From assembly GCF_007115095.1 (NCBI RefSeq), contig NZ_SULH01000002.1, positions 52,808 through 116,807 of the forward strand: a DNA stretch of 64,000 nt. The letters are read 5' to 3'. Shown here piece after piece: positions 47,610 to 56,749 of this stretch; position 1 is the first letter of the stretch, and each line of letters starts with the position of its first letter. A program made the translations under genes and the position numbers. The notes beneath the pieces are model-generated. The model made no database searches and was not told where the DNA came from. It worked only from the letters and a program-made list of their open reading frames with translations. The stretch comes from Levilactobacillus enshiensis. GTDB taxonomy: Bacteria; Bacillota; Bacilli; Lactobacillales; Lactobacillaceae.

Positions 47610-49604
47610 TTATCGTTGCCGGCGTAACGTCCGATCCGGCTGCTGACCAATAAACAGTGGCACCTTTTCTTCGACCACATCGCTAAATTCCAATCCATAC
47701 CAGCGCTGGGGAGACAACGTGATTCGCTGCAATAAGAGCCGACCGCCAATCAGTAAGCGATCCAATGGCGGCAAGTCGCCCTGAACACCGAGGTCTTGAA
47801 ACTGCTGATTCAACATAACGAATTTAAAATTACCAACGCGGCGGGCTGGTATGCTGGAATAGCGCGGTGTCTGGTCGACCAATACGCCCTCATTTAACAG
47901 GTCATTGACGATCTGCCGCAAATAGACGTTCAGACGCTGTGGCTTTTTGAACCCCAGATAGAGTTGCACATCCATCACGTTGCTAGTCCCCAGTGTGTTT
48001 ACCGTGTAGGCGCACTCATTGGGCGTGTCCGTCTCATTGACCGTGACGAACCAGTAGACCCGGGCACGCTTCGGCTGCTGATCCAAGATGGAGTAGATGA
48101 CGGCCCGCTTGATCTGGTAATTGCTGGAGACTGGCGTGATGTAGACCAAGTTTGTCGCAAACGTTGGCACCTGATCATCGTCACTCAATCGTTCCAGCTG
48201 CGGCACAAAGTCCAACAGCGAGACATCCTCGGTTGCCTCCAAGTGCGCATCACGGCGGCGATTACCTGCGTACCAGAAGACCATGACTGTCAAAATAACT
48301 AATGTGATCAACAGGGTCACATACCCACCGTGCACAAATTTTGCCAGACTGGCTAGCAAGAATAGACCTTCCAGCAGACCAAAACTAATCACATAGAGCC
48401 AGGCTAAGCGTTGATGGTGGCGTTGAATCAGAAAGGCATGCAGCAGCAACGTTGTCATCAACATGGTCACCGTAATTGCCAAACCGTAAGCTGCCTCCAT
48501 GTTGCTCGACGTCCGAAAATACCAAACGATGCTCAATGTTACCACGCACAGTAACCAGTTAACGGTTGTAATGTAAAGCTGGCTCTTGACGTTTCCAGGA
48601 AATTTAATGCGCAGTCGGGGCAACAATTTCAGCCCCATGGCTTCGTGAACCAGCGTGTACGACCCGGTGATCAGCGCCTGTGAGGCAATAATGGCAGCAA
48701 TCGTCGCAATCAAAATGGCAAACCACTGCCAACTTGCTGGAACCATGGCATAGAATGGATTCACCGGATGCGTAGTGGCTAGCTGGGCACTGTGGCGGAC
48801 CACCCAGGCACCTTGCCCCAGGTAGCTGAGCATGAGCATGGCGTAAACGAACGGCCAGGTGCCGTAGATGTTGGGGCGACCGACCTGTCCCATGTCCGAA
48901 TACAACGCCTCAGCCCCCGTCGTTGCCAGAAAGATACTTCCCAGAATAAAGATGCCCTGATGATTGATTGGACTAAAGAGAAATTGCACCGCATAAAGTG
49001 GTGATAATGCCCGTAGCATTCCCGGAACGCGGACCAGGTTGATGAGACCCACAAGACCAATAAAACCAAACCACAACAGCATCAACGGACCAAACGACCG
49101 GCCGACACGCTCCGTCCCAAATCGTTGAATTAAAAAAAGGCCCAGGAGAATACCCGTAACGACCAACAGAACCCAACTTTGCGCACTGCTAAAGTGAACG
49201 GGGCCCAAAGTTTGCCCCTTTAACCCCTCAATCGCCGAAGTCACCGTCACTGCTGGCGTCAATGTGCCATCAGCAAGGAGCGCTGCACCACCAATCAGTG
49301 CTGGTACAATCAACCAATTGGCGTGTGGTCGTACTAATGCATACAAGGCAAAAATGCCACCCTCATTACGGTTATCGGCACGCATGGCCAATAGAATATA
49401 TTTCACGGTCGTAATCAGCATCAACGTCCAAAAAATCAACGAGATACTGCCCAACATGATCGGTGTCGCCGCTAACGTTTGTCGTCCCGTTTGGTCAATA
49501 ATGGCGTTCATGACGTACAGCGGTGACGTCCCAATATCCCCGTACACAATCCCCAATGTGATCAACATCCCCACACCAGACAATGCCCGCGTCGTGGTTC
49601 TCAT
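47610..49604 (-). CDS. kup: Kup-family potassium transporter
   Basis: This 664-residue protein has 12 membrane helices in the first 450 residues ([18 protein letters not shown] near residues 19-36, [32 protein letters not shown]-type motifs) and a C-terminal soluble domain. Kup takes up K+ with protons. The start ATG at 49604 follows GGGGGC; an earlier ATG has no room for a site. The gene is on its own. No c-di-AMP riboswitch can be seen in the short upstream region. Confidence 0.93.
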   Translation of the reverse strand: MRTTTRALSGVGMLITLGIVYGDIGTSPLYVMNAIIDQTGRQTLAATPIMLGSISLIFWTLMLITTVKYILLAMRADNRNEGGIFALYALVRPHANWLIVPALIGGAALLADGTLTPAVTVTSAIEGLKGQTLGPVHFSSAQSWVLLVVTGILLGLFLIQRFGTERVGRSFGPLMLLWFGFIGLVGLINLVRVPGMLRALSPLYAVQFLFSPINHQGIFILGSIFLATTGAEALYSDMGQVGRPNIYGTWPFVYAMLMLSYLGQGAWVVRHSAQLATTHPVNPFYAMVPASWQWFAILIATIAAIIASQALITGSYTLVHEAMGLKLLPRLRIKFPGNVKSQLYITTVNWLLCVVTLSIVWYFRTSSNMEAAYGLAITVTMLMTTLLLHAFLIQRHHQRLAWLYVISFGLLEGLFLLASLAKFVHGGYVTLLITLVILTVMVFWYAGNRRRDAHLEATEDVSLLDFVPQLERLSDDDQVPTFATNLVYITPVSSNYQIKRAVIYSILDQQPKRARVYWFVTVNETDTPNECAYTVNTLGTSNVMDVQLYLGFKKPQRLNVYLRQIVNDLLNEGVLVDQTPRYSSIPARRVGNFKFVMLNQQFQDLGVQGDLPPLDRLLIGGRLLLQRITLSPQRWYGLEFSDVVEEKVPLFIGQQPDRTLRRQR

Positions 49605-49837
49605 AAGTCTAGCCCCCATCCCTTACTACTGGAGACCATCATAGGCATTTTCCACCAAAACCCCAACTAACCACCCGTGATTGAGTAAGTCACTAACCGA
49701 ATTAGCGGATAAGGCGAAAAATAGTGCCTGCTGTTTTTGTGGCAGACACTACCTAGGGTTGAAGAAACAAAATGATTTTTTAACTGCATATCTGGAAGGA
49801 ACACCCAGCTACGATTTGAGCCATCAATTTGATTTTG

Positions 49838-49926
49838 AAGTCACCCTCACACCTGTGAGGAATACATATTACAATTGAGCAGCAACGACAATGGTTGAGG
49901 ATCACCCCCACACCTGTGGGGAATAC
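49838..49926 (-). CRISPR. Minimal orphan type I-E CRISPR unit: two repeats, one spacer
   Basis: Two 28-bp repeats, 49838-49865 and 49899-49926, enclose one 33-bp spacer (49866-49898): the 61-bp period is that of type I-E arrays. The right copy has the consensus form, GTATTCCCC on the minus strand, with a stem CCCCACA/TGTGGGG. The left copy differs at 5 of 28 positions, including a C-to-T and matching G-to-A change that keeps the stem paired (CCTCACA/TGTGAGG). The degenerate copy should be leader-distal, so the leader would lie to the right (49927-50140, AT-rich, with a TTGTTA-17-TATGCT promoter on the minus strand). No cas gene is in the window. Confidence 0.85.
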
Positions 49927-50142
49927 ACTAAAGAAACGCCGTCACAACAGGGTTCTACTTTTCAGAATAGTCCATTTTTATTTAACTTGCTTCTTTAGCA
50001 TACCTCAGCAATTTCAAATTAACAATCTTTAAAATATCACCCATAAACTAAATTAGAGGAATAATGTATTTACTGTAAACAATTCTATTAAAACCAACGT
50101 TTCATCCTGAATAATGTCAAAAGTCTTCCCTTCTCCCGCATA

Positions 50143-50253
50143 AAAAAATGGCCCCCCGTTCCTCTGAACGGGCGGACCATTTTAAAATCTAAGAAACTCC
50201 GGCTTGCTAACCAATCTCTCTGAATCACGTTATTAGCATCTCTTAAACTCTAA
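50143..50253 (-). ncRNA. Candidate small RNA of about 110 nt
   Basis: On the minus strand a perfect promoter (see the next entry) is followed about 110 nt later by a strong terminator: AAAATGG and CCATTTT arms with a CCGTTC/GAACG inner stem and seven T. The transcript would run from about 50253 to 50143 and contains no ORF with a ribosome site. A GCTAA/TTAGC pairing is possible inside. No known RNA family is recognised. Confidence 0.5.
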
Positions 50254-50259
50254 TAGATA

Positions 50260-50288
50260 ACTATACACGATGATTATTCATTTGTCAA
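50260..50288 (-). promoter_or_regulatory. Consensus sigma-70 promoter
   Basis: TTGACA (50288-50283) and TATAGT (50265-50260), 17 bp apart, on the minus strand. It starts 71 nt past the stop of the secreted protein gene and has no coding gene downstream. Confidence 0.75.
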
Positions 50289-50358
50289 AGGTTATTTTAA
50301 TTACTACGCAACTTTCAGACTTTGTGCGCCTAGTTCCTTGAATGAATTTTGCTTACCA

Positions 50359-51312
50359 CTACCTATTGTTAACGCTCTGAAAACTACTTTCCGGTGCCAG
50401 AAAGACACCATATGTCCACATATAGAGATTCTCCGGATCAGTATTCGGATTGCTGCCATTGATTGGACTTGAGTCCGCTACGTTGATGCCAATGTACCAG
50501 CCATTGAACGATGCTCGCTTGGCCGCCGTCATGCCGTCATTATCCATAGCTTGTTTAATCACCTTAATGCGTTGGCTGACTGGCTGATTCTGTGTCGTGG
50601 CAAATGCTTTTGATCTGGCACTCAAAAGCCAATACTGCGTTGCGGCGGGGTCAATCACGCCATTTTGAACGTAGAAGTTTTTCAATGACTTCACCGAAAT
50701 CTTATCCATCTCTGTCATTGGCTTTGATTTTAAAATATCGGTCTGGTCGCAATTGGCAACATGTTGGGACAACCACAAGTTGACTTTAGTTCCTGGGAAA
50801 AGCGTCCAGACCGCCTTGGCTAACCGATATTGTGACTCTGTTTGAATAGCATTGGCATAGCCAGCAGACGTCTTTGCATTTTGCAAGGTGACACTGTTGT
50901 CGGCAACCGCACTTGTCTTTTTACTAGTCGCGTCGACCTTTGAACTTGTCGGCTTTAAATATCCCCGCCAAATCCAGCCTTGTTGGGTACCATCTGCGCT
51001 CTTAACGTGGTAGTAAATTGCCGAATTTCCCTTGTTCTTTTGATACAATTTCTCATGCGCATCCGTGTACCATACCATCTGAGCAGTCGCCTGATTACTC
51101 CCGTAACGCACGCCTAAATGTTGCGAATACCGAGCCCCCGTTGTTGCCGTGTAGGCATGTTGCCCCATACTTTTACGCCACACTAACCGAACCGAATTAG
51201 ATCTAGTCGCTGAATACTGGCTATTAGCCGATGCTGCAATAGGTATACTCCCCAACATAGCAACACCAACACCCATAGCAATTAGTCCTTGAACAAATTT
51301 AATCTTTTTCAT
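50359..51312 (-). CDS. Secreted protein with repeated SH3-like N-terminal module (paralogue 1)
   Basis: This 317-residue protein has a signal peptide (MKKIKFVQGLIAMGVGVAML, cleavage near ASA-N about residue 30) and an extracellular domain. The N-terminal module has SVRLVWRKSMG, GARYSQHLG, WYTDAHEKLYQK, IYYHVKSADG and GWIWRGYLKP. A C-terminal module has AMDNDGM-FNGWYIGI. A protein at 53814 has the same order. The last 70 residues include Asn/Pro-rich sequence. No known function. ATG at 51312 has GGGGAG 10 nt upstream. Confidence 0.8.
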   Translation of the reverse strand: MKKIKFVQGLIAMGVGVAMLGSIPIAASANSQYSATRSNSVRLVWRKSMGQHAYTATTGARYSQHLGVRYGSNQATAQMVWYTDAHEKLYQKNKGNSAIYYHVKSADGTQQGWIWRGYLKPTSSKVDATSKKTSAVADNSVTLQNAKTSAGYANAIQTESQYRLAKAVWTLFPGTKVNLWLSQHVANCDQTDILKSKPMTEMDKISVKSLKNFYVQNGVIDPAATQYWLLSARSKAFATTQNQPVSQRIKVIKQAMDNDGMTAAKRASFNGWYIGINVADSSPINGSNPNTDPENLYMWTYGVFLAPESSFQSVNNR

Positions 51313-51559
51313 GGTGGTCAACTCCCCTATCTCCACCCAGAATATCACTATTCACCAATGCTTACCATAACATTCAGTTTAACCTATCCTGAAAAATTCT
51401 GGCCGAAGTGGCGTTGCAACTTTTTCTCAACTAACCTTTAGCTGCCAATCTAGACCATCCGTCAAACAAGCGCACCGAACTTACCAAGTCACCAATCGCA
51501 TCTGTCAACTTCACGATGACCTATACTCAGCCCCAATCGAATCACAAGGAGTCCTGTCT

Positions 51560-52732
51560 ATGAACCACATCTTCTATATTCTGCTAGCCGGTGAAACGGT
51601 GTCCGACCTGGGTGACAATCTATTTGGTATCGCCATCGATTGGTATCTTTACAGTCTGACCAAGAGTTCGTTTTTAGTCGGCATCATTTCGGGGGCTTTT
51701 AGCCTACTAGTCCTGATGAGCTTAGTGACCGGCTTTGTCGCGGATAAATACGTCAAAACTCAGGTCATGCGGCTAGTCGATACTTTTCAAATTATCATTA
51801 TGGTCACCGCCGCTGTCATTTACGGCCACCGTACCATCACCCTAATACCGTTCATTTTGATATTATTTTTCACTCGAATCGTCGGCACCTTCTTTGGTCC
51901 CGCTGAAAACACTTTAATTCCGCAAATCGTAGCTAAGGAAGCCCTCGCCAAAGCCAACGGACTTAATCAAGGGTTCGGCATGATTTCTGAAATGATTGGT
52001 CTCCTGGTCGGCAGCACCCTCATCGTCTGGCTCTCCCTTGCGGACTTCATGTGGGTCAATGCCCTCACCTTTGGCGTCTCACTGATTTGCGTTTCAATTG
52101 TTCACCATCAACATCACGAGGTGCTGACCCCGCCAGCTGCCGATGACTCGGACCGCTGGTATACCGGCATGCAATACATCAAACGGACTCCACTGCTACG
52201 GGCGATTATTTCTCTGGCATTGGTCATCAATCTCGCGCTGGGTCCCATTATGAGCCTAAACGTTGTCTGGGTCCGTCAAAACCTTCACAGTACCAGCACC
52301 GTTTACGGCATCATGCAGATTGCCCTTATGATCGGCGTTATTCTGGGCAACATCGCAGCGGCGGCTCTAAAAATTCCTTTAAAGCAAAAAATGATCTTGT
52401 CACTAAGCGTCGTTAGCTTCGCCGTTATCGCCATGGTTTGGTTGCCAAATGTGCTCATGACCCTAGCTATGCGGCTTCTCATCGGGCTCGGTGCCGGCAC
52501 CATCAATGTCGCGGTCTTTACCCTGCTTCAAACCACGACCCCCAAGAATATTCTGGGCCGGGTCAACGGCGCGATGTTGGCTGGAACAAATCTTGCTCTG
52601 CCACTGGGGATGGTTCTGGGCGGTGTCTTTTCAGCTCGCCTCGGCGTTGGTGGCGTTTATCTGCTCGGTGCGGGTTGTGCGTTACTCACACTGGCCCTGT
52701 TCTCACGGGTCAAGGTCAGCGAGCCGGATTGA
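51560..52732 (+). CDS. MFS transporter
   Basis: This 390-residue permease has 12 hydrophobic segments and resembles macrolide-efflux and other drug/metabolite MFS exporters (GETVSDLGDNLFGIAIDWY near the start, RIVGTFFGPAENTLIPQI in the middle). The substrate is unknown. It starts at 51560 with AAGGAG about 11 nt upstream, stands alone on the plus strand, and a strong hairpin follows. Confidence 0.88.
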   Translation: MNHIFYILLAGETVSDLGDNLFGIAIDWYLYSLTKSSFLVGIISGAFSLLVLMSLVTGFVADKYVKTQVMRLVDTFQIIIMVTAAVIYGHRTITLIPFILILFFTRIVGTFFGPAENTLIPQIVAKEALAKANGLNQGFGMISEMIGLLVGSTLIVWLSLADFMWVNALTFGVSLICVSIVHHQHHEVLTPPAADDSDRWYTGMQYIKRTPLLRAIISLALVINLALGPIMSLNVVWVRQNLHSTSTVYGIMQIALMIGVILGNIAAAALKIPLKQKMILSLSVVSFAVIAMVWLPNVLMTLAMRLLIGLGAGTINVAVFTLLQTTTPKNILGRVNGAMLAGTNLALPLGMVLGGVFSARLGVGGVYLLGAGCALLTLALFSRVKVSEPD

Positions 52733-52748
52733 GCTTTCCGCAAATTGC

Positions 52749-52803
52749 AGCTAAAAACAAGCAGGGTTTGGTGGCGAACACCATGGCTTGCTTGTTTTTA
52801 GCT
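52749..52803. terminator. Bidirectional terminator
   Basis: AGCTAAAAACAAGCA pairs perfectly with TGCTTGTTTTTAGCT, with an inner TGGTG/CACCA stem. Confidence 0.9.
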
Positions 52804-52863
52804 GTGCAATGAAGTGCGTCGACAGTCAATCTAGAAACATGGCGTCACTACCCAGCAACCTGT

Positions 52864-53667
52864 CTAACTTGTATAGGTATACGTCTTAAACTTCTTTTCA
52901 GCAAAGTCGACACATTGCCGCATGTCGATCACTCGTAGCTTGCCCTTAGGTAAATCGACACTGACCATCCCCGTACCTTGTGCCGTAAACTCACGTTCCA
53001 ATTTCAGAAAATCGTAGGTCTCTAGCTCGACATTCTTAAAGGTCACCATTTTCTTTTGTGGGTGTAAAAAGTCACCCGTCTCAACTGGTGCGGTCTCTTC
53101 GATGACTTTGATGTTTCGATTGAGTCGAGTCTCGGCCAAATGTAGTGCCGTATTCGTTTCAAAGTCAGTCCCAATCAAGACTAATTTGGCGTGGAGCGCG
53201 TACAACTTGCCCAGCACCCCGTCATCGCCGAACGGAAAATCGTAAGTGGTGTCCGTCGTCAGCCATTGGGCGCGACTCCCCCACGCCGTAAAGGAATCTA
53301 GGGGGTTATCTGAGCGCGCAACATCTGGGTAGTTACGGAAGAGTTCGACCACATCGCTTTGACCGATGGCGGGTGTCAACCGTTTGCTGTAGCCCATGGT
53401 TCGGTCCCGAATCGGCTGCCAATTTTCCGCCGGTTCCGGCCCTTCCGTCCACAGCGAGGGATCCGATAGTTCCGGGGTCTGGCTGGGCATCACCACATTT
53501 CCGGATGGTCCCACTGCCTGACAAAGTGCGGTAATGACTGCCCGACCGTCCCCCGTGATCCAGTCAAAGGCTTTCAGCGACGTGTGGACCATCACGCTAT
53601 CGCCCGCCACGATGCCTGCACGTTGTAGTTGTTTTAGAAAATCTTGTCTGCCGTACGGTTTACTCAT
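52864..53667 (-). CDS. AAC(3)-like aminoglycoside N-acetyltransferase family protein
   Basis: This 267-residue protein belongs to the AAC(3)/YokD family: VMVHTSLKAFDWI near residue 27, NVVMPSQTPELSD, NPLDSFTAWGSRAQWL and VLIGTDFETNTALHL. Members acetylate aminoglycosides on N3 or other amines with acetyl-CoA; many chromosomal members do not give resistance, so drug resistance cannot be claimed. It has a clear promoter (TTGTTT-16-TATAAT, 53730-53708) and a TAGGAGACG ribosome site. Confidence 0.88.
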   Translation of the reverse strand: MSKPYGRQDFLKQLQRAGIVAGDSVMVHTSLKAFDWITGDGRAVITALCQAVGPSGNVVMPSQTPELSDPSLWTEGPEPAENWQPIRDRTMGYSKRLTPAIGQSDVVELFRNYPDVARSDNPLDSFTAWGSRAQWLTTDTTYDFPFGDDGVLGKLYALHAKLVLIGTDFETNTALHLAETRLNRNIKVIEETAPVETGDFLHPQKKMVTFKNVELETYDFLKLEREFTAQGTGMVSVDLPKGKLRVIDMRQCVDFAEKKFKTYTYTS

Positions 53668-53707
53668 AATCAGTCGTCTCCTACATTAAAATTAAATGAT
53701 AAAACCT

Positions 53708-53735
53708 ATTATAACTCTAATTTTGTTTTAAACAA
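53708..53735 (-). promoter_or_regulatory. Promoter of AAC(3)-like gene
   Basis: On the minus strand TTGTTT (53735-53730) and TATAAT (53713-53708) are 16 bp apart, 41 nt before the start codon. Confidence 0.75.
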
Positions 53736-53768
53736 ATTTTGTTCCATCAGCCGTTCTTAATTGGACTC

Positions 53769-53800
53769 AAAAGGCCCTGTAGCCAGTTTACAGGGCCTTA
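53769..53800 (-). terminator. Terminator of secreted protein gene
   Basis: AAGGCCCTGTA and TACAGGGCCTT arms with a TTTT tail on the minus strand. Confidence 0.8.
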
Positions 53801-53813
53801 TAACTGCGTAACC

Positions 53814-54641
53814 TTACGACTTAGTCAACACCACAACGCCTTCACCTGGAAAAGTTCCTTCATTGTCATCGTCTGAACCCACCAAGTCACCGCCAATGTG
53901 CCAGCCTGCAAACTGTGCCCGATTCTTTGCAGGATACCCCGCCGCTGTCAGTGCAGCATCCACCGAAGCCACATTCTCAGGATCCTTAGCCACAAAGCTG
54001 ATCACCTTAAACGCAGAAAATGGAACCTGTTCACTAGTTAAGTACTGGCCTTCCGCAGCCAAAGTCTTCGCGTCAGACTTTTTTAAATCTAGATTGTTGC
54101 GACTATCTAAAAGCTGCTGGCCAACCTGCATCGTATCGTTATTGTAAATTGTCTTTGGAAATAGCTTCATCATCTGAACCTCATCAGTCGTCACATCATC
54201 ATACCTCAGCGCTAACGACCAATCCATATCGTCCACAGTCAAGTTCCGCGCCACCGCAATTGTGGGTGCTTTGATGGGTTTCAAATTCTTCCGCCAAATC
54301 CAGCCACTGTACTTGCCATCTGCAGTTTTAACGTGATAATAAATGACATTCTTCTTAATGTCCTTCTTGTAAAGTTCTTCATGTGCATCCGTGTAGAAGA
54401 TGTTCGTATCCGCTTCCACGCTCCAAGTATAGAGCGTCCCAATATGTTTAGAATACATCCCACCGGTTTCAAAGGTATAGCTGTAACTCCCCATTGGCTT
54501 TCGCCATACTAGTCGAAATAAGTTTGACCGCCGCGCCGAATATTCCGGCTGAATGAACGTCGCCGACGCCGTCATTTCACTCCAGCCCAGACTGCCCAAA
54601 ATAATGCCACCAATTAATAAGCCTCGAATTTTAAGATTCAT
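53814..54641 (-). CDS. Secreted protein with repeated SH3-like N-terminal module (paralogue 2)
   Basis: This 275-residue protein has a signal peptide (MNLKIRGLLIGGIILGSLG, cleavage near TASAT) and the same N-terminal pattern as the 50359 gene: NLFRLVWRKPMG, GGMYSKHIG, FYTDAHEELYKK, IYYHVKTADG and GWIWRKNLKP. The C-terminal module has AGYPAKNRAQFAGWHIGG, so the same FxGW[YH]IG motif is present. The region in between differs. Function unknown. ATG at 54641 with GGGGGCGG 5 nt upstream. Confidence 0.8.
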   Translation of the reverse strand: MNLKIRGLLIGGIILGSLGWSEMTASATFIQPEYSARRSNLFRLVWRKPMGSYSYTFETGGMYSKHIGTLYTWSVEADTNIFYTDAHEELYKKDIKKNVIYYHVKTADGKYSGWIWRKNLKPIKAPTIAVARNLTVDDMDWSLALRYDDVTTDEVQMMKLFPKTIYNNDTMQVGQQLLDSRNNLDLKKSDAKTLAAEGQYLTSEQVPFSAFKVISFVAKDPENVASVDAALTAAGYPAKNRAQFAGWHIGGDLVGSDDDNEGTFPGEGVVVLTKS

Positions 54642-54644
54642 CAA

Positions 54645-54967
54645 ATCCGCCCCCTATGTTGTTCATTTTAGCCCTAGTTGAACAACAGCCATGCTAAACA
54701 CCATCGAAAGTTGATTGACCTGCCCAAGTTCCCAGGCCACTCACAAATGGACTGTAATTTCACTTAATTTTTGTCTAACTGATTGTTATCATAAACAATC
54801 CATTAGACACTAATGAACGTAATCAATTAAATTCGCCCTTGAAAAATTAATCCATAACAGTATAATTTTAATTATAGATGCCAATTCTCATCTAAATTTA
54901 ACGTTGGTTGCTACCTCGGAGTAGCTCAGCCTAGTGGCCAACAGTTTCAAGGAAAGAAGCGGGGAAA
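54645..54967. other. AT-rich intergenic region
   Basis: About 320 bp, low GC, with several TATAAT-like boxes, for example TATAATTTTAA near 54861. It probably holds divergent promoters of the secreted protein gene and the small membrane gene. No gene seen. Confidence 0.5.
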
Positions 54968-55246
54968 ATGAATCGTGTTTTACGGCCAAGCCTTAAGGGT
55001 ATGTTTCGAATCGGGATGGTGGACTTTTACGCCTTTCTGATTGTGGCGGTGGCCTTAATTGTGAAAGCACCAGCAAACGTGATGACGCCCATGGGAACAG
55101 TCTTAGCCATTATTTTTGCGGTGTCAACGTGCATCACCATCAGCGGCATGCTCCTTAATCACCTCTATCGCGAGCCAGAAAGCTACAGCATTCTGGTCTT
55201 GCAAGCGGCCTTTACAATTCTTTTGATTGTGGGGTTAACTGCTTAA
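54968..55246 (+). CDS. Hypothetical small membrane protein, 92 residues
   Basis: It has three hydrophobic helices (about residues 20-36, 42-62, 72-90) and a short basic N-terminus (MNRVLRPSLKG). No family recognised. The start is preceded by AAGGAAAGAAGCGGGG. A strong terminator follows directly, so the gene is a complete small unit. Confidence 0.7.
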   Translation: MNRVLRPSLKGMFRIGMVDFYAFLIVAVALIVKAPANVMTPMGTVLAIIFAVSTCITISGMLLNHLYREPESYSILVLQAAFTILLIVGLTA

Positions 55247-55254
55247 TCGCTACC

Positions 55255-55287
55255 AGGACCAAGTGCATTCGGCTTGGTCCTTTTTTG
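55255..55287 (+). terminator. Terminator of small membrane gene
   Basis: AGGACCAAG and CTTGGTCCT arms then TTTTTT. Confidence 0.9.
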
Positions 55288-55372
55288 ACGAAATCCTTAA
55301 CCATCGGCAACCTAAAATGAGTCTTAGCGCAAGTCTGCCGCTAAGGCTCATTTTACGACTTATTATAATTAG

Positions 55373-55600
55373 TCTGGCACTACTGCGCTTCAGGTCGTCG
55401 CGCAAATGGGAGATGCCACGACGATCACCACTCAGCGAATCGCACAGCTTGCTTTACCAGCTGGTCAGTACAATCTGGTTCCCCTGCCCACCAATTTCAT
55501 TCGAACGGATACTTCAATCATGTGCTTGACGACTGCGGCACCTGCTATTCAAGCGCTTACGGCCTTCTTACACAAGACCTTGGTCAAAACAGTCCACTAA
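55373..55600 (+). pseudogene. LysR-family regulator remnant (3' end only)
   Basis: About 75 residues remain, beginning after an in-frame TAG at 55370-55372 and reading TALQVVAQMGDATTITTQ, LALPAGQYNLVPLPTNF, IQALTAFLHKTL up to a TAA at 55598-55600. The pattern fits the end of the LysR effector domain. The HTH part and most of the effector domain are missing (a full protein has about 300). No ribosome site is present. A gene fragment, probably left by a deletion. Confidence 0.55.
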
Positions 55601-55603
55601 CTT

Positions 55604-56089
55604 CTAACGACTGGACCGTAGTAAAGACGCTACCTTCATCACCCCAGCCAACACGGCTAGTAGTGGTCCAAATAGGATCAGCAAAAAAGTCGCCCACAAG
55701 TGTTCAGCAAATATCAGGACTGGATTGAGAATTTCATCGGTACTCTGGGTAGTTCCGGTCGTATATTCCCACGGATTGGCGGTCACGCCATTCAGTGTCC
55801 ACCGGCGCTTCACATGATTGTTGCCCATATCCTGACGATGCATGGTCAGTGCGCGATGCTTGTAGGTCTCAAACCGCTCGCCATTTTTACTATAGAGGCT
55901 TTGATACTTAGTTCGCAGTGCCGGATAACAGAGCAACCAGCTCAGAAATACCCAGCTAGTGAAGTCGGTGACGGGAATCGTCCACCCCATCCGCGTGCGC
56001 TTCAGATCCCAGGTTAGCAAAATCAGCATGATGACCACGCCTTTGAGTAGTGTTAGGAGATAGTGCCCAACTGTTCGCCACTTTGTCAT
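55604..56089 (-). CDS. Hypothetical membrane protein, 161 residues
   Basis: It has hydrophobic helices near residues 8-25 and 41-55, and a third near 128-150, with a charged loop between them rich in Arg and Lys (KNGERFETYKHRALTMHRQD). It ends in SLLRSSR. No family recognised. Its start codon follows GAAGGCACTTCCC. It converges on the LysR remnant. Confidence 0.6.
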   Translation of the reverse strand: MTKWRTVGHYLLTLLKGVVIMLILLTWDLKRTRMGWTIPVTDFTSWVFLSWLLCYPALRTKYQSLYSKNGERFETYKHRALTMHRQDMGNNHVKRRWTLNGVTANPWEYTTGTTQSTDEILNPVLIFAEHLWATFLLILFGPLLAVLAGVMKVASLLRSSR

Positions 56090-56189
56090 GGGAAGTGCCT
56101 TCCTTCTCTAGTTAATTGCTATTTATTTTATGTCATTATATCATCGGTTTGTTATTATATCATCAAGCTTTAATTTTTACGACTCATCT

Positions 56190-56225
56190 AAAAAAGACCT
56201 AACCGGTGTATGTTCGGTTAGGTCT
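56190..56225 (-). terminator. Terminator of secreted protein 3
   Basis: AGACCTAACCG and CGGTTAGGTCT arms, then TTTTTT on the minus strand. Confidence 0.9.
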
Positions 56226-56251
56226 AATTGGTTCTAGTCTGTATTTAACGT

Positions 56252-56749
56252 TTAGCCGTGATAGCTTTCAAGATGTTTCGACTGCTGCTTCGTGCGGTAA
56301 GAGAAAACCGCAAACGAATCATTCTCACCGTACGCCTTAAGGGCTTTGATTTTCTTGCCTTTGTAGGTTTTGTTTACAATCCGATAATGGAAGCTGTTGC
56401 CATAAAAGTCACTTAACTTGGGATGCTTCTTTTCAGGCCAAAAAGTGTAGAAAAGATCACCATTAGAGGACTTTTCAGCGTAAATCCAGGAGCTTGTCCC
56501 CGTCTTTGCCTTTATTGTATGTAAGTTAAGTACCATTGTCATGCTTGAATCTGTTTCTTTCCACTTTTTGGCAGTGATATTGAGTCTGGATTTATATTCT
56601 TTGGTATACCAGGTCCCCCGATAGGCTTTCGGAAAAGTCTTCAGTGCCGTATACTTGGCCGCCGCAGCCGGTTCAGTAGGCAACGTTACCGCAATGCCAC
56701 CAACAGTTGCCGCTACCAGAGTCGCTAAAAATACATTTTTGATCTTCAT
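56252..56749 (-). CDS. Secreted protein, lactobacillar type (165 residues)
   Basis: The protein begins MKIKNVFLATLVAATVGGIA, a signal peptide with cleavage near AAAAK. The mature part is rich in Lys and aromatic residues: FPKAYRGTWYTKEYKSRLN, SWIYAEKSSNGDLFYTFWP and KAYGENDSFAVFSYRTK. This pattern occurs in extracellular proteins of unknown function in lactobacilli. It is not homologous to the two SH3-like paralogues. ATG at 56749 has AGGGG 9 nt upstream. Confidence 0.75.
   Translation of the reverse strand: MKIKNVFLATLVAATVGGIAVTLPTEPAAAAKYTALKTFPKAYRGTWYTKEYKSRLNITAKKWKETDSSMTMVLNLHTIKAKTGTSSWIYAEKSSNGDLFYTFWPEKKHPKLSDFYGNSFHYRIVNKTYKGKKIKALKAYGENDSFAVFSYRTKQQSKHLESYHG

Larger units (their letters stand above)
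49605..50358. other. Intergenic region with CRISPR remnant and sRNA candidate
   Basis: About 750 bp with no convincing protein gene. A TTG-initiated 65-codon frame (49681-49878) runs through the CRISPR repeat and is rejected as a gene. The region contains the CRISPR unit, an AT-rich leader-like tract and an sRNA-like transcription unit. Confidence 0.6.

Noticed and set aside
49605-49680. Possible c-di-AMP (ydaO) riboswitch for kup
   Set aside because: The leader upstream of kup is too short, and no ydaO motif is seen.
49681-49878. 65-codon plus-strand frame with TTG start
   Set aside because: It runs through a CRISPR repeat, has no ribosome site and no recognisable domain.
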